Assembly: GCF_910589235.1 (NCBI RefSeq)
Contig: NC_060976.1
Location: 4,369,253-4,433,252, forward strand
Reading direction: 5' to 3'
From: Vespa crabro
Taxonomy: Eukaryota; Arthropoda; Insecta; Hymenoptera; Vespidae
DNA length: 64,000 nt
Part shown: piece by piece, positions 1-12,623 of the stretch
Layout of the letters: each line of letters begins with the position of its first letter
Numbering within the stretch: the first letter of the stretch is position 1
Made by a program: the position numbers and the translations under genes
Notes under the pieces: generated by a model
What the model saw: only the letters and a program-made list of their open reading frames with translations
Database searches by the model: none
Told to the model about the DNA's origin: nothing

Positions 1-965
1 CGACAGGCGGCGAGGCAAGTTTGAAATCGATCCATATTGCGAAGACGCACCTTTACCGTATCTTCTTCCTTTATTCTCGGAAGATTTTTACCACTTTCTA
101 CGGTATCCTTCTTTCCCTTTATATGCTGTTAACATAATAATAATAATAATAGGAGCGTACCTTAGACTGAATTACTTAGAATAAATAGGAAGAGGTTAAG
201 GGGAATACCTTGGCAGGATGTAAACAGCAGGAAACGCAATATTCGTAAATAGCACAGCATCCTTGAGCGTTACACGTCTTACAACTGTATCTCTCTTTAA
301 GGGCCGTAACCGTGGCCTCTTCAGCTTTATAAGGTTGCTTCTGTTCCCTGCTACAGCAACCATTAGACAAAAGTTCGTGCCTGGCGCATACTACCCCGTG
401 CTCGTCCACTATCAATACTTTGCCCTAAAAAATAATTTCATCCTTTCCTGCTTTTATAAACATAAGACGCCTTTCGAGCGTGTAATATGTCTACAACAAT
501 ATACCTGTACAGAATTGCGGCATGGTCGATTAGACGTATCGCTGTCATTCAAGTTTGACGGCGAATCTATACCTAAGCCATTTTCATTAGCTCCTCCTTC
601 GTTCGGAACATCCATCCCCCAGGATTCACGTGGTTTACCGGATGCTTTAAGCTGTTGCGACGGAACGTCGTCGTCAGAAATCATATCGTCGTTGTTGTTG
701 TTGTCATTCATTATCAATCCCTCTATATCGTCGAGATCGGTATCCAATTCTATCGATCTACTCTGTAATAAATATTATTATTTTAGTCGACCTTACAAAC
801 GTCATATTCAACCTTATACATTGATCCTAGCTAACCTTAGAAAAATCCTCTCCTTACCTCATTGCGGAATAAAGAAAAAGCGCAATAAGTCAGCGACAAT
901 GTAAATATAAGTCCCAAAACTAAACGCCGACGAATAATCCTAACGAATCCCGTGTATCCTGCCAT
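1..965 (-). CDS. SPRING1: SPRING1-like (SREBF pathway regulator in Golgi 1) gene, partial at window edge
   Basis: Four exons on the minus strand, in transcript order 965-858, 762-505, 424-209 and 125-1. All junctions are GT-AG and phase 0. The C-terminus lies off the left edge. Exon 1 starts at ATG 965 and encodes MAGYTGFVRIIRRRL followed by a hydrophobic signal anchor, as expected of a type II Golgi protein. Exon 2 is an acidic Asn/Asp-rich linker ending in CRNSVQ. Exon 3 holds the family's Cys-rich core (VDEHGVVCARHELLSNGCC, CKTCNAQGCC, YEYCVSCCL). Exon 4 ends in RFQTCLAACR, matching the family's FELCLAKCR block. In vertebrates this protein (C12orf49/SPRING) supports the site-1 protease step of SREBP activation, so a role in lipid-gene control is inferred here. 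The Cys-block match is strong. The exact exon 2 acceptor at 763-764 is less certain because its pyrimidine tract is weak. Confidence 0.88.
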
Positions 966-1982
966 GGTTATATAATTCGTAACCGAGCACAAAACTTTAA
1001 ACTTTTCCTCTTAAACTTTTATGCATTTTTATCGTTTAGGTATACCTATTAGATTCATTGTATACCAAGATATTATCCGAGATAAGATATTTCTCGCTAC
1101 ATATAGCTCGATTAACACGCATAAACGATAAATATCACCAAATCTCTTGCAAAAGGAGGTTATGTTTCCATTGGACTTTTCAGCATATCTATTTTGTAAC
1201 ATTCGCGAATATTTCTTTTTAATCGTACCGAATCACTGCGAATACTTGTTGATTACCTTGCTTGATATCGAGGACATAGATATAGAGAGAATCGATCAAA
1301 AGCACGACATTTAAGAATATCCTGAAATTAGATCGCAAGAATAGATTTCTTTGTTTCTTCCGTCGAACGCTAGATGGCTTATAACATATCGTCTCGTTAC
1401 ATACACGCATATGGATAGAGTTTGACAAGGCGCATAATTAATACGCCGCCAAACGCATTGTTGTTGGAAACCAACCGAAAAGAAAAAAAAGAAAAGAAAA
1501 AAAAGACGCCAGGAACTAAATCATTCAATCTGCCATAGCCGCCACGAACTTTAATAACTCGTGTAAAGTTAAATAAATATATCATAATCATTCTTTGATT
1601 CGCAAAGTTTCTATTTACACATACCGGCATATCGACGTATAACCGAGGAGTTGATAATAACTACGACGACATCTAGCGTTCGCATTTACAAACTTATGCC
1701 GCGTAAATCGATAAAAATCGATCGACTTATAACAAACATATACTACGATACGTCGTATAGAGATGCATTTTATACATATGCATCTTGTGATACGCACAGG
1801 AGGGAAACATTGTACCATTGTTAAATATATTATTTGCAAGAATATTGTTTTATACGTACGCAGCTCGTACTTATAAAAAGTTTGCGGTATAAAAAGCATA
1901 AACCATGTAAAAGGGCGCGATTTTATATCGATTAATCGATGAATGATGACGGCTTTCTTACACTTATCAACGATCGAACGAT
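966..1982. other. Intergenic space between two divergent genes
   Basis: About 1 kb between the start codons of the SPRING1-like gene (minus) and the small predicted peptide gene (plus). It is AT-rich with scattered CpG. The open frames here have no family resemblance, no splice logic and biased composition, so I treat them as chance. It probably contains both promoters, but I see no clear TATA box for either gene. Confidence 0.5.
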
Positions 1983-2497
1983 ATGACATTAAGTAAAATA
2001 AAATGGGTACTATCGTTTGCTATATTTTTATTAATTTTCTCTACTCTTACTTGGACTTCGATACATTTTGGTCAAATTAGCGGTATGGAAATGTGAGTAC
2101 ACACACGCACACGTATATCTATATATACGCGACCATTTTCATATTTAAAAAGACGTTGCAAAAATTGCATTATTTTTTCTTACCTCTTTTAAAGCGACTT
2201 AATAAAAATTATTCGTGGCAGCGCAGTAATTCTAATAGGAGCGATCAAAAGCATACAAAGATATCGAACAAGGAAGAGGAGGAATCGGAATTTGGAGAAT
2301 ATTTAACGAGTAAAACTGCAACTACCGATAGCGTTATCGAATATACCGACAGTTCCGGTTTTTGGGGTATACTTCCTGGTAATCATACGATTCTTCCTTA
2401 TCTTTTAATTCGAAACAGTGGGGATCATTTTACAAAAGGGTCCCGTAAGAAACGAACGAGCTCGCTACAGTTTCGAATGTCTCCCTCGGCAGCGTAA
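1983..2497 (+). CDS. Predicted small secreted or single-pass membrane protein (about 126 aa), family unknown
   Basis: Proposed exons are 1983-2092 and 2227-2497. Exon 1 (ATG 1983) encodes MTLSKIKWVLSFAIFLLIFS and onward to HFGQISGME. This is a basic start followed by a long hydrophobic run, meaning a signal peptide or type II anchor, and it ends at the strong donor AT|GTGAGT. Exon 2 in the long open frame is hydrophilic and acidic (SNKEEEESEFGEYL), then has a conserved-looking block SGFWGILPGNHTILPYLLI. It then has the tetrabasic-like GSRKKR and ends SLQFRMSPSAA before TAA. The acceptor that keeps this frame (CAG before 2227) is poor. The strongest acceptor by sequence (TTTTAAAG at about 2190-2197) would shift into another frame that stops after about 37 codons. 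I do not recognise the family. The basic cluster could be a convertase site, but that is speculation. Confidence 0.35.
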
Positions 2498-3506
2498 ACA
2501 AAAATCACGTTCGTATGTATCATGGCGAACGATTGCAAATCGAACGATTCGAAATAGAGCCTAAAACGTGATTTTGACCACGTCGTTGTTTTGTCCCAAC
2601 ATCGAACGCACGTGAAAATCATCGAATAGTTGAAATACATTTTTCCTTATCCTTACACATGTGTGTGAGTGTGTATATGTATGTATGTACGTATGTATGT
2701 ATGTATGTACGTACGTATGTATGTATGTATGTATGTATGTTTCGTTTTTTTTTTTTTTTTTTTTTTTTATTCGTGACTTTTTGGGAAAAGGTTCGTTTGC
2801 GAACGACGAAAGGTTAGAAGAATAAGTGGGAACATCTGGCCTGTGAGAGAAGACTCTTAACTTGATTTATGTACACTTTCTCTAGAAGGATGAACCGTTT
2901 TGAGAGGCGAATTTCTTTTCAAGGAAATTTCAAGGCTTTTTCGAACGAACGAACCATTCTTCGTTCACTTTGGTGTTAATAATGTACGCCAAAGTAGTCT
3001 TGACGACTGTACTTGAGAACATCGAACGATATCTAGGATTTCGAATTACGCAGACATCGGCGAAATATTAGTTAACGTTAAAATGCGATCAAAACGCTTT
3101 TTAAACAAAGAGACAAGGTCGATCCGATCGTTTCGACGGTAGATTCGTAACGTTAGTAAAGTTACCAACGTGATGAACTTTGTCCTTTGAATTTTCTCTC
3201 AGATTCTTCGGCTTAAAAAAACTTGTCGTATATCGTCGTTCTACGACGAAGGACGTTTTTCTTTTCTCATCTCTCTCTCTCTCTCTCTTTTTTCCCCTCG
3301 CAGCTCCTCGGACGAAAGTAAACAAAGGACCGTCGTAATAGTCCAGTTAGTTCCATAAAGTGCTGCTAGAGCGCTCGTAACAAGGGGCGGAGCGATCGCA
3401 TAAACCGAATTAACATTTTTAAAAGAATGGCCCGTGTAGGAGCGGTGGATGTATCTTTATATTCGAGTATAGTTCGCTTCTCCTTATACCTTTAATAACA
3501 TATATA

Positions 3507-3560
<54 letters not shown>

Positions 3561-3758
3561 TATATACATGGTATTTATATATATATATATATATATATTT
3601 CTCAATCACTCACTCATAATACGCTGCCATCTAAGATCAAGTCGGTTTTTTCTCTTTGCATAATACTCGTATTCGGTTCTTCGACGACAGTGATATTAAA
3701 CCTTTTCATCGAACGTGATAGAACGCGTCGCGTTTGCTTTCATTGCATTCTGAATGCA
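2498..3758. other. Intergenic, microsatellite-rich, upstream of the MYND gene
   Basis: It contains a (GTAT/GTAC)n tract at about 2668-2740, a T-run at 2745-2769, a (TC)n patch near 3270-3290 and a long interrupted (TA)n block at 3500-3599. No convincing coding exon is seen on either strand. The promoter and 5' UTR of the downstream MYND gene probably lie in its right half. Confidence 0.5.
3500..3599. repeat. (TA)n microsatellite
   Basis: About 100 bases of almost pure TA dinucleotide with a few interruptions (TATGTACA, TACATGGTAT). Simple-sequence expansion, probably polymorphic. Confidence 0.9.
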
Positions 3759-6700
3759 ATGAATAGAATAGAGTCTCGTACGCGAGACGATATACCGATC
3801 ATTTTCGACAATTACAAATTGAAAAAGTGGCTTTTTCGTGCTGGTCCTCGCCGGCAGGAGTTGCTTCGAAAGGTAAGTAAGGCTTATGTAATCACTTTGG
3901 TCGTACGTACGCACGCCTTACGATTACTTTACTTTCCCGCCTTTTTCCCTTTCTTTTCTCTTTCTCAACGAAAATTTAGATAGATTTATCCCTTGTGGTC
4001 GAGCACAAAGTTCAATTTTTTGATTTATCTTCGAACGTTGCCGTAGTCATTTCTTTTCTTCTTTTTCTCTCTCTCTCTCTCTATCGGAGGAATAGTCTCT
4101 TGTTTCTGTTACACCGGATGTGACGCTGCTTTTAGATATACCAAATACGTAATATGGATTCAAAGAATAAGAAAGGTTATCGAAAAGCAACTCACGACTA
4201 CGACGAGGCTTTAACACTTCGGGGAGAAAGACGAAAGGTACACAATTAAATTTATTATTCATGACGATTTAAGTAGGTGGTACTGTCTTTGTAAGCGACG
4301 ATGCTTTTTGGTTAATAAGTTAGATTTCATTTTTTCTTTGTTTTCTTCTTTGTTCTTTCCCCCCGCCCGCCCCCGCTGCCCCCGCTTGTTTTCTTTGATC
4401 TAGCATTACGAATCATTTAAAAAGGTTGGAATGTTTATTCAGCTTTTCATATAAATTTTCAACTTAAAATTTCTAAATGTCAATTAGAAAAACATTAGCG
4501 CGACTAAGGTATGTAATAGTATCTTATATGTGTATTTGTTTACTGAGAAGGTCAAACGTGTCAATTTATCTTTATTTACATATGTAATGAGTTTTATAAA
4601 TTTCGTATCAATGTCAAGCGTTTATGAAATAGTAGTCCAAGTTATCTACGAGTAGATAATTTATGACACAATAAAATAGAAGCAAATAAATTAGAGAAAT
4701 AAATGAAATATTACATGTGCGTTGCAAAATATCTTACATTTCGATCTTTCACATTTTCTTCTTTTCGACTTGTACGTACTTACGACAGAATTTTACATGG
4801 ACGCGTCATATTGCTGGTGGTTAATAACATATGAAGAAGCAAAATTTATTTACTGAGAGACGAGACGACAATGGATTAGAACGAAGTAGTTGATTTGTTT
4901 GATTGGTTATTAAGGTTTATCCTATGCTGCTTGGCCGTTATTCTCTCGTAGGAAGGTGAAAGAAAAAATTCTTTGCTCCCTAATCTCATTCTTATCTCTT
5001 CGAAGTTGCAAAAAAGGAAATGGGAACTAATCGGGATATATGTATATATGTATATATGTATATATGTATATATGTATATTCCGCAATTTTGTTGCAGTTG
5101 AAACACGATCTGGAAAAGCTTAATCTCTCAAAAAGCGGATTACGACGAGCTCTGTTACAATTGACCACCGAGTCGTACGTCGTTGTCGATCGATTGTAAG
5201 TATCATCGTACGTGTACTGATAATAAGAACCACAGGGCTCCCGAAAGGGCATTTATTGCTCGACATTTGACATTTCAATTCCAACTATCACACAGCGTAC
5301 TTGACAATTCAATGTAATAAATCGACTCTACTTGCCTTCCGACCCACGCAACAAAAGAGATTTGGAAATCTCTCTGGCAACGACGAACTATGTAAATGCA
5401 GATAGTAATTGTGGCCGTCTGCATGGAATGTTATAAGCGGTATACGAAGGAAATTACGAAGGGTATCGTTTTCAAAATGTATTCCCCTATTGAGGGATCG
5501 ATTACGAGAGGGGGCGGTAACGAGTAACGTTCTATATTACGTTCGTTAAGAATAAGGGAATGGGGGCGTGAACGAGATTCGAAAGGATCGACCAATGACA
5601 ATCCTTTCGATTCAGTTCCAATTATTCTATGTTAGGTCATTATCGATAAGAAGGAGTATCACGTGTATCGCATGAGTCTCAGAATTTCTCTCCTTGTGCG
5701 TGGGCCATTGCGTACTCCTTCTTTCCTCTAGCATTACTTACCATTTTCCTCGCTCGTTTCCTTGTCGCGAACCTTCGAAGAAGACATGTTTTATATATTA
5801 AGTACGGACCGCTTACGACCGCTCTCAAGTTTATCATAATATTGAATTTGACATTTTCTGCCCTATTATTACTAGTCAGTTGCATTCGTAAAACTCTGAT
5901 AAATCGCACATATTTATTTCGCTTTATTCCTCGCGTCCGTCGCGTCCATCGCGTCCTTGTGTTCAATGGTGACAGTTTAAAGGAATATTGAATGGTGCGA
6001 GGGAGTTAGAGGTGGTCGCGTCTCAAATGCTTAAAGTTGCGACCAAGAATCGGTGAATTCTTCATCTCCTCAATATAACAATATAACAATATAACAATAT
6101 AATTTTTTCTCCCTCCTTTTTCTTTTCTTCTTTTTCCATGTGCCTTTCTTAAATTTGTTTGTTTTTTCTTTTTTTTCTTTATCAAATCTCTTATCTCTGA
6201 CCGAGTATTTCTTCTAATCGATTTGCCAAATATTATCGTCCTTCGAATACGACCAAAAGAGACGATTACTGAAGACACGATGAGGTAAGAATTTCGTTTC
6301 GTTAAAAGGGACGGGGAAAGAAACGATAATTTTCTTCCTCGATTGTGCTTGCGTCTTTGCTGCGTGTCATTCGGATGCGTCGTTTTGCGGCGATTTCTTT
6401 TTCTTGAGATATTTCAAATATCAGTAGAAAGTAAGAGAAAAGAAAAGTAAAAAATATTCAATTAAAAAGCGGCATCAAAATATATGACGACGGACAACGC
6501 GAAGAAAAATAGAAAAGGAAAAAGACAGATTTGTCGCGAAATATCAATCATTTTTCATGTACGAATAATAATTGACTGATCCTATAGAAAGAAAAATTTC
6601 TTTGTCATAAATATGTTGTGTGGTTTTTCCCCGTGTTTTTTTTTCTTTCTTTTTTTAATTATTTGAAATAGTACGTGAATAAAAAGTGCGATTTCATTAA

Positions 6701-8457
6701 TAATTTAAATGAAATAAAACGATTCTCTCGTTCAACGAAGAATAATAATTTAAATATATAAATGAATCGAACAGGGGACAAATTATTGTTCGATCAATTT
6801 TGAACTGTTTGAACGATTATTGAATGATCGTGTGGTTGTATGAGTGCCTGCCTTATGAAGCTTTTAAAGTTCTTCTTTTTTTTCTTTTCTTTTTTTTTTT
6901 TTTTTTTAATGTTTTAAAAACATAAAGTAATTTAATTGGAATTAAATTTGTTTTATTTAATATGTAGTATTACTTTTTATTTTAGGTCAAAGGAAATAAT
7001 AAGCAGTATCAATGACAAGGACAGGGCACAGGGTTTTGCGAGGCGCACCGAAGAATTTATACCATTTTTCCTCGACAATGAATACAATCAAAAGGATAAT
7101 AGGAATAAGAAAGATTTAAATAATTCCGAAGATATAAGAAAAGGTTCAAAATGTTCTGACGAACTATACGACGAGGAGTTGGACGCAGATAGTACGTCGC
7201 AGATAATTTCAATGTCGCGTTGCACAAAATCTCGCGTTAATGAAATTAAGATAGACGGGGTTAAATTTAAACATAAGATTAAAAGAAGAAAAGAATCGGA
7301 TAAATATAAAGTAAAAAGGTGTAAACATAAATGTGATCATGAAGAAATATCGAAGAGTAGATCGATCGATAAAAAAGTATCGACGGAAAATAATAGAAAC
7401 GGAATAATCCCCAATAATAACGATGCAGGTGTGATAAAGGCGCCTATTCAAATAAATAAACAAAGATTAAGAAGGCCCATTTTAGGTGCGTCCAATGAAC
7501 TGCGCGAGAAAGAATTTGCCGATGATAAAGGTTGTTGTTTTTCCACACTTAAAACCATGGAAGCGGACTCCGCTCTTTCAAATGACAAAATAAATGATAC
7601 ATTAAAGGTACATGACAACGACATAGATATAAACGAATTGATGAGAACAGTTCGCCAGTGTGAACTGCCTGAAACCGTAATTATTGACAAAATTCAAAAG
7701 AATTGCAATATATCTGATATTTTTAATCGAACCTATTCAAGTGTAGATATGAGAAAACGAAAAAAGATTCGGGATAAATTTCACGAGATCTTTGATAAGT
7801 GCCTTACGTTAAGCGAGGAGGAGGAAGAAGAATTTATAATAAATGCTTGTATACGTACGAGACAAAGAAAGAAGTACAAAAAATTGTCGAATGTTGATAA
7901 AAATATCGAATATCCTGTGGTTTTGGATAAGGCAACAAGACAACAAGATATAACGTCTGATTTAATAGTGGATACAGCCTCTAGAAAGACTTGTGAGATT
8001 TCAAATATAGAATTGGTAGGAACTTTATTAAATACTAGAAATGTTAGAGAATTTGATGAAGATCAAACTGTCTGTGATAAAGATGTATTTACTACGGAAA
8101 TCAAACTTTGCGGGGACGACGGCGTCCAAAAAGATAATATTATAAAGTTTCCTTTGCTTTGCGATAATAATGACCTAATTGAAATGAATCTTTCTAATGA
8201 ATTACCGACTAAAACTTGCGATGTCTCTGTGATAGATGACGTTGCTGAAGTAATTCAGCCGGAAGAAGCGCACAATGAGATCGTTGAATCAACAGAATCG
8301 ATTAAGGTAGAAACAAACGAATCATCTGATTTTAGCATTTACAATCGAAACTTTAATGATACGAATGTTAAAGTATTAACTAATAACGCTATTAAGATAA
8401 GAACATATAGGACTAATAATAGTAGTAGCAGTAGTAGCAATAATAATAATGATGATG

Positions 8458-8489
<32 letters not shown>

Positions 8490-11400
8490 GATGATGATAA
8501 TAGTAATAATAATAATGGCGACGACGACGACGACAAAATCACCTGCCATGCGTCAAGAAATAGTTGTAGCAAAGAAGTGCAATTAGATAGAGATTCTGAT
8601 GGCGCCAGTATTAAAACTACAATTACAAGTGCAGCTGTTAATTCGGATGCCCCTGTAGAGAAAATATTAGAAAAGTCTAGAGACAGAGAGAATCTCACAA
8701 AGACCTCAAAAGCTGACACATCCTTTGAAACGCCAAAGAAAATAGACGATGCAATGATAGCGAATATTAATTTAACAGAATCCTCCGCAAGAAATATTAA
8801 TGATAACAATGCGGATATAGAAGTTGTGATAAAACCCACGTATACCGAAACTTGTGAAAATGCCCAAAGTAATCCTAAGGTATATGATAAGGGAAACAAG
8901 ATAAATGATGATAGTTTAAAATCATCTAAACAAGACATTAACGAAGATTTAGGTCAACTTTTACGAATGAATATAAATAAAAATTACAGAATAGAATCGA
9001 TTGGTAATACCATTAGCATACAGGAAAATGTTGTTGAATCATCTACAAATCAGAATATAATAGTAAAGGACATTTGTAAAAATCAATTGAGCTCTAATAA
9101 TGATTCAACAAACAACAATGATGAAATAGAGGTCGTATTAGAGGAATCAACGTTTGGTATTATCGAAGAAAATAACGATACGTCTGTTATAAAAAGGGAC
9201 AATGAAAAAATTAATGACTCTTCGTTAAATAAAATCGATTTCAAAGAGCATAGTAAGCTCGACGATTGTCCTTATAATTTTATACAATCAAAAGGAATAA
9301 AAGGAAACAAAATAAGGGTTCTTTCTAGCGCAGAATTAGGCTCTAGATGGTGTCCTACTCCCGTAGACACGTCTCTAACTGAACCTATTAACGCATTGGT
9401 TAATGAAACAGCACTCTCTACAAATGTTAATGATACGCCATCTGAGCGTACCACGGATCGTAAACGATCGATCAAGGATGCAATAATACTCGACGACAAG
9501 TACCCGTCTCTATCCTATACAGAATATTATTTAATGTCCATTCATAGACGTATAATGCGTATACGTGCGTTAAAAAAGAAATTCTCGTCGAATGATCGTC
9601 GAAATGTGTCCGCCAAATTTAAAGAATTAATAAATAATGATATGCGATTTAATTCAAATTTTATAGTACTTCTCGAGGAATTACTTAATTTAGGTAAGGA
9701 ATTGAAAATAAGGGATTTGAAGAAAGTTATACGATACGCAGCATCCGTTATCAACAAATCTTTCCTAACGCCCGAATATAAACCTATATCTTTGCAAGAA
9801 ATAGCCAATTATATGACATTATTCGATAAATCAATCTCTGAAACATTTACATTTACTTCTAATGCTTCATCTAAATCCAATTCTAGTAATGCATCTACAT
9901 TTACTTTTGACAATGGCTTTACATCTGCTTCTTCCAATGACTTATCCGCAACTATTGCACCAGCAATTTCCAAACAATTATCAAACAATGGCAATAACGT
10001 GGCACAGGTAGTTTTAACGAACGTTCAAAATTTACATGCCCCGGCGGCGGCAGAGGTTCAAGTAATTTACAATGATTTACCAAAGAAAAATGTATACACC
10101 TCTATTGGACCGAATCAAAAGCAGGAATGTATCGTTCCGCATTTACAAACATCGAAAAAGTCTAATACATCGATTTTATGCGCTGCTCCTCCTCCTGCCC
10201 CTCCCCCTCCTCCTCCTCCTCCTCCTCCTCCGACGGCGGCGGCGGCCCAATCGATGCATAGAAACGTGCAATTGTTGAAAGAAAGTCGACAATTGTTTAA
10301 GACGTCCATGCCGTGTTACGGTCAACAAGCGATCCAGCAACAATTTATACCAGGAGTTACGTTTTATAATCCTGCCAATTCAAATTCCATGCAATCACAT
10401 AACAACAAGTATATTACTCGAAGATTAAATTTAAATGAAAATGTACAATATTTTATAGGGAACAATGCGAAATACGCATCTCAAGTGGCAGGTCAATCAA
10501 ATACCGTATCGCATAGAATCGATAACCCAAGGGACATGTCCAAGTTGTCATATGCCCGACAGGCGTCGCAACAAGTCAACATGTCTTATAATGTACCGCA
10601 AAGATTTCCAATTCAAATGGCGCAGGATATTAAAAGCTCACAAATCTCATGCTCTATGACATTGTCAGCCCAACTCCCAATGGTACATTTTAATAATTCA
10701 GAAAATTTACTACAAAGAATAAATAAAATTCCATGCGAATTGTTAGTTCAAATATGGGATCAAGTGACCTTTTGCCTCGAAGAAAGTTTCTTTGATTGTA
10801 GAGCACACGAGATATACGATAAGGGCACTTGTGTTTTAAAACTATTTCACGTAGGATGGAAAGAGAAAATATATAAATTTATTCGCTACAAATCCCGGCA
10901 AACTAGCGCCGAATCTATAAGTAATCTAAAAAGTAAATTGGCTAAATATATATATAAAACGGCAACAATGGAAGCTCAGAAGAGCATATGCCAGGTATAT
11001 CTTCAAAAACAGAAATCTCAACAATTAACAGATACCATGAAGATATTAATTCAAGATATGATAAGTAAAAATCATGTTAATGTAGAATCAAAGTGTGGCT
11101 CGAATACCGAAGTGAGCCGATCTTCTAAATCACAAAAAGAAGAACTGGACAATATAAAACTCGGAAAACAATCTGATTTACGTTCGTTAAAAAATCTAAC
11201 GGAAGATATTAATAAAAGTGACGCAATATCAAATATTTTGCAAGGCTCATTGCCCGTTGACAATAACAACAAATTTGATAATGAATTAGTTTCGATTAAT
11301 GAAATGAATCGTAACGAAGGAGACGCGGTAAAACCTTTTACAAGCTTAAAAAATATATTATCGGAATCGGGTGGTATATTGTCTAATTTAAGGAATAAGG

Positions 11401-11813
11401 ATATTAGAGTTAAAGAGGGAAATGTTACTGATAATATCGATCCTCGGCGATTGGATTCGAGAGAAAGTCCGATCTCGTCTGAGCCGCCGCCGCCCCATAT
11501 AATAGACGTACGAAGCATATCTCCAACTTCATTTAATACGATTAAGGAAGTTTTGCCTTTTCCTATTAATGATTTGCAATTATCTAATATTAACGACGAT
11601 ACTAAAGAGAATGGAATTGAAATAAAAATTCAGATTCCAGAAGATGTAATCTGTTTGAATTGTTCTAAGATAAGTACGGTTGTCTGCGAAATTTGTTTAG
11701 AAGCTCATTATTGTTCTAAAGAATGTGCAGCATCGCATTGGATAGAAAAACATCATAAGTATTGTAAGCCCCATTGTGTAATAGGGCCCATCGAAAGAAA
11801 AACTTGTGTTTAG
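3759..11813 (+). CDS. Large disordered protein with C-terminal MYND zinc finger (1679 aa)
   Basis: Exons 3759-3872, 5098-5195 and 6986-11813 total 5040 nt with matching phases. Donors are AAG|GTAAGT and TT|GTAAGT; acceptors are TTGCAG and TTTTAG. ATG 3759 is the first Met in the exon 1 frame. The N-terminus (residues 1-70) is compact and helical, with PRRQELLRK joined to LKHDLEKLNLSKSGLRRALL. Residues about 100-900 are low-complexity Asn/Asp/Ser/Lys-rich, with an Asp run near 560-590. A helical block lies at about 910-1010 (SYTEYYLMSIHRRIMRIRAL). A Pro run is near 1140-1153. A second folded block is near 1310-1430 (KIPCELLVQIWDQVTF). Residues 1627-1664 form a full MYND finger: CLNC, CEIC, YCSKEC and HHKYC. 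MYND fingers usually bind proline-rich peptides in transcriptional or chromatin regulators. No SAND, SET or Tudor domain was seen, so the exact family is not identified. Extra small in-frame exons in the introns cannot be excluded. Confidence 0.85.
3873..5097. other. First intron of the MYND gene
   Basis: Bounded by AAG|GTAAGT and TTGTTGCAG|TTG. It contains a C-rich patch near 4358-4385 and a (TATATG)n run at about 5036-5080 just before the acceptor. No further exon was recognised. Confidence 0.6.
5196..6985. other. Second intron of the MYND gene
   Basis: Bounded by TT|GTAAGT and TTTTATTTTAG|G. AT-rich, with an (ATATAAC)n patch near 6070-6100 and T/C-rich tracts near 6105-6180 and 6876-6908. 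The open frames it contains look random. No additional exon was recognised. Confidence 0.6.
8422..8535 (+). repeat. Trinucleotide tract coding Ser/Asn/Asp runs inside the MYND gene
   Basis: Consecutive AGT/AGC, AAT, GAT and GAC codons give runs of Ser, Asn and Asp within exon 3. The antisense reading produces a long Ser/Leu-rich frame that is only a shadow. Such coding microsatellites are prone to length change. Confidence 0.85.
10183..10245 (+). repeat. (CCT)n tract coding a polyproline run in the MYND gene
   Basis: CCT/CCC codon repeats encode about 16 prolines broken by one alanine, followed by a short GCG alanine run. Polyproline stretches are typical ligands for SH3, WW, EVH1 or MYND modules. 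Confidence 0.85.
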
Positions 11814-12436
11814 TCCCGAATAGTTGAAACTTTGATCGGTCTTCATTATATGATCTCCTAATAATCATCCATATAGTATTATTATTTTTCTATCCCTTTT
11901 TGCATACATCTTTTTTTTTTTTTTTTTTTTTTTCTTTTTTTTTCTTCTTCCTTTTCCTTCGACTACTTGGTAAATTATCTGAGATATATAATTTTGTTAA
12001 GGATAAAAGCAATATTTATGAACTGCTGTCGGTAATCGACTTAATCGACGTGCTGCTACTTAGTTTCAATTACTATGTATGGTACATAGATACGGCTATA
12101 TCGAAGATTCCAAAAACGTATAAAGACTTTTTATCTTTTATTACCGTTTTATCTTTATTAATAAAGAATTATATTTTTTTAACGTAATCCGTACAATCTT
12201 AAACTGAAGTTTAAACGAACTTTTAATCGATACAATAACTTATCAACTCTCTTGGTTATTATATTATTTTCTAGGTATTCGATATTAAAATTAAAAATAA
12301 ATCCTCATATGTGAAGATTTTCTTCATTTATTCAAACTGTTCCTTCCAGAGAATAGAACAAAGGATTAATTTATTTATATATACTATCTTTTGAGGAACC
12401 ATCTATAAATAGTACTAGTTGACGCTTATGAATTTC
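11814..12436. other. 3' regions of two convergent genes
   Basis: The MYND gene (plus) and COX6A (minus) end toward each other across 623 bases. It contains a T-run at about 11910-11945, and AATAAA-like signals occur on the plus strand near 12160-12170. No independent gene is seen. The frame at 11900-12187 is a T-rich artefact. Confidence 0.55.
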
Positions 12437-12581
12437 TTACTCTTCGTAGCCCGTTGGTAAGGCATTTACATGTGGATTATGAAAAAATGATCGTTGTCCA
12501 TCTCCCCAAGGAAAACGCTAAATGATAAGCAAATGATAAGAAAACAGAAATTCATATATATATATATTAGTCGTGCGAATA

Positions 12582-12623
<42 letters not shown>

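Noticed and set aside
263..904. 213-codon plus-strand frame over the SPRING1-like gene
   Set aside because: It is antisense to exons with clear family motifs and consistent splice sites.
1219..1989. Three overlapping minus-strand frames
   Set aside because: No family resemblance or splice logic and an AT-driven composition; they lie in the divergent intergenic space.
8339..8938. 199-codon minus-strand frame rich in Ser and Leu
   Set aside because: It is the antisense reading of the Asp/Asn/Ser codon repeats in the MYND gene's long exon.
11900..12187. 95-codon frame starting with a phenylalanine run
   Set aside because: It is driven by a T-tract in the 3' region shared by two convergent genes.
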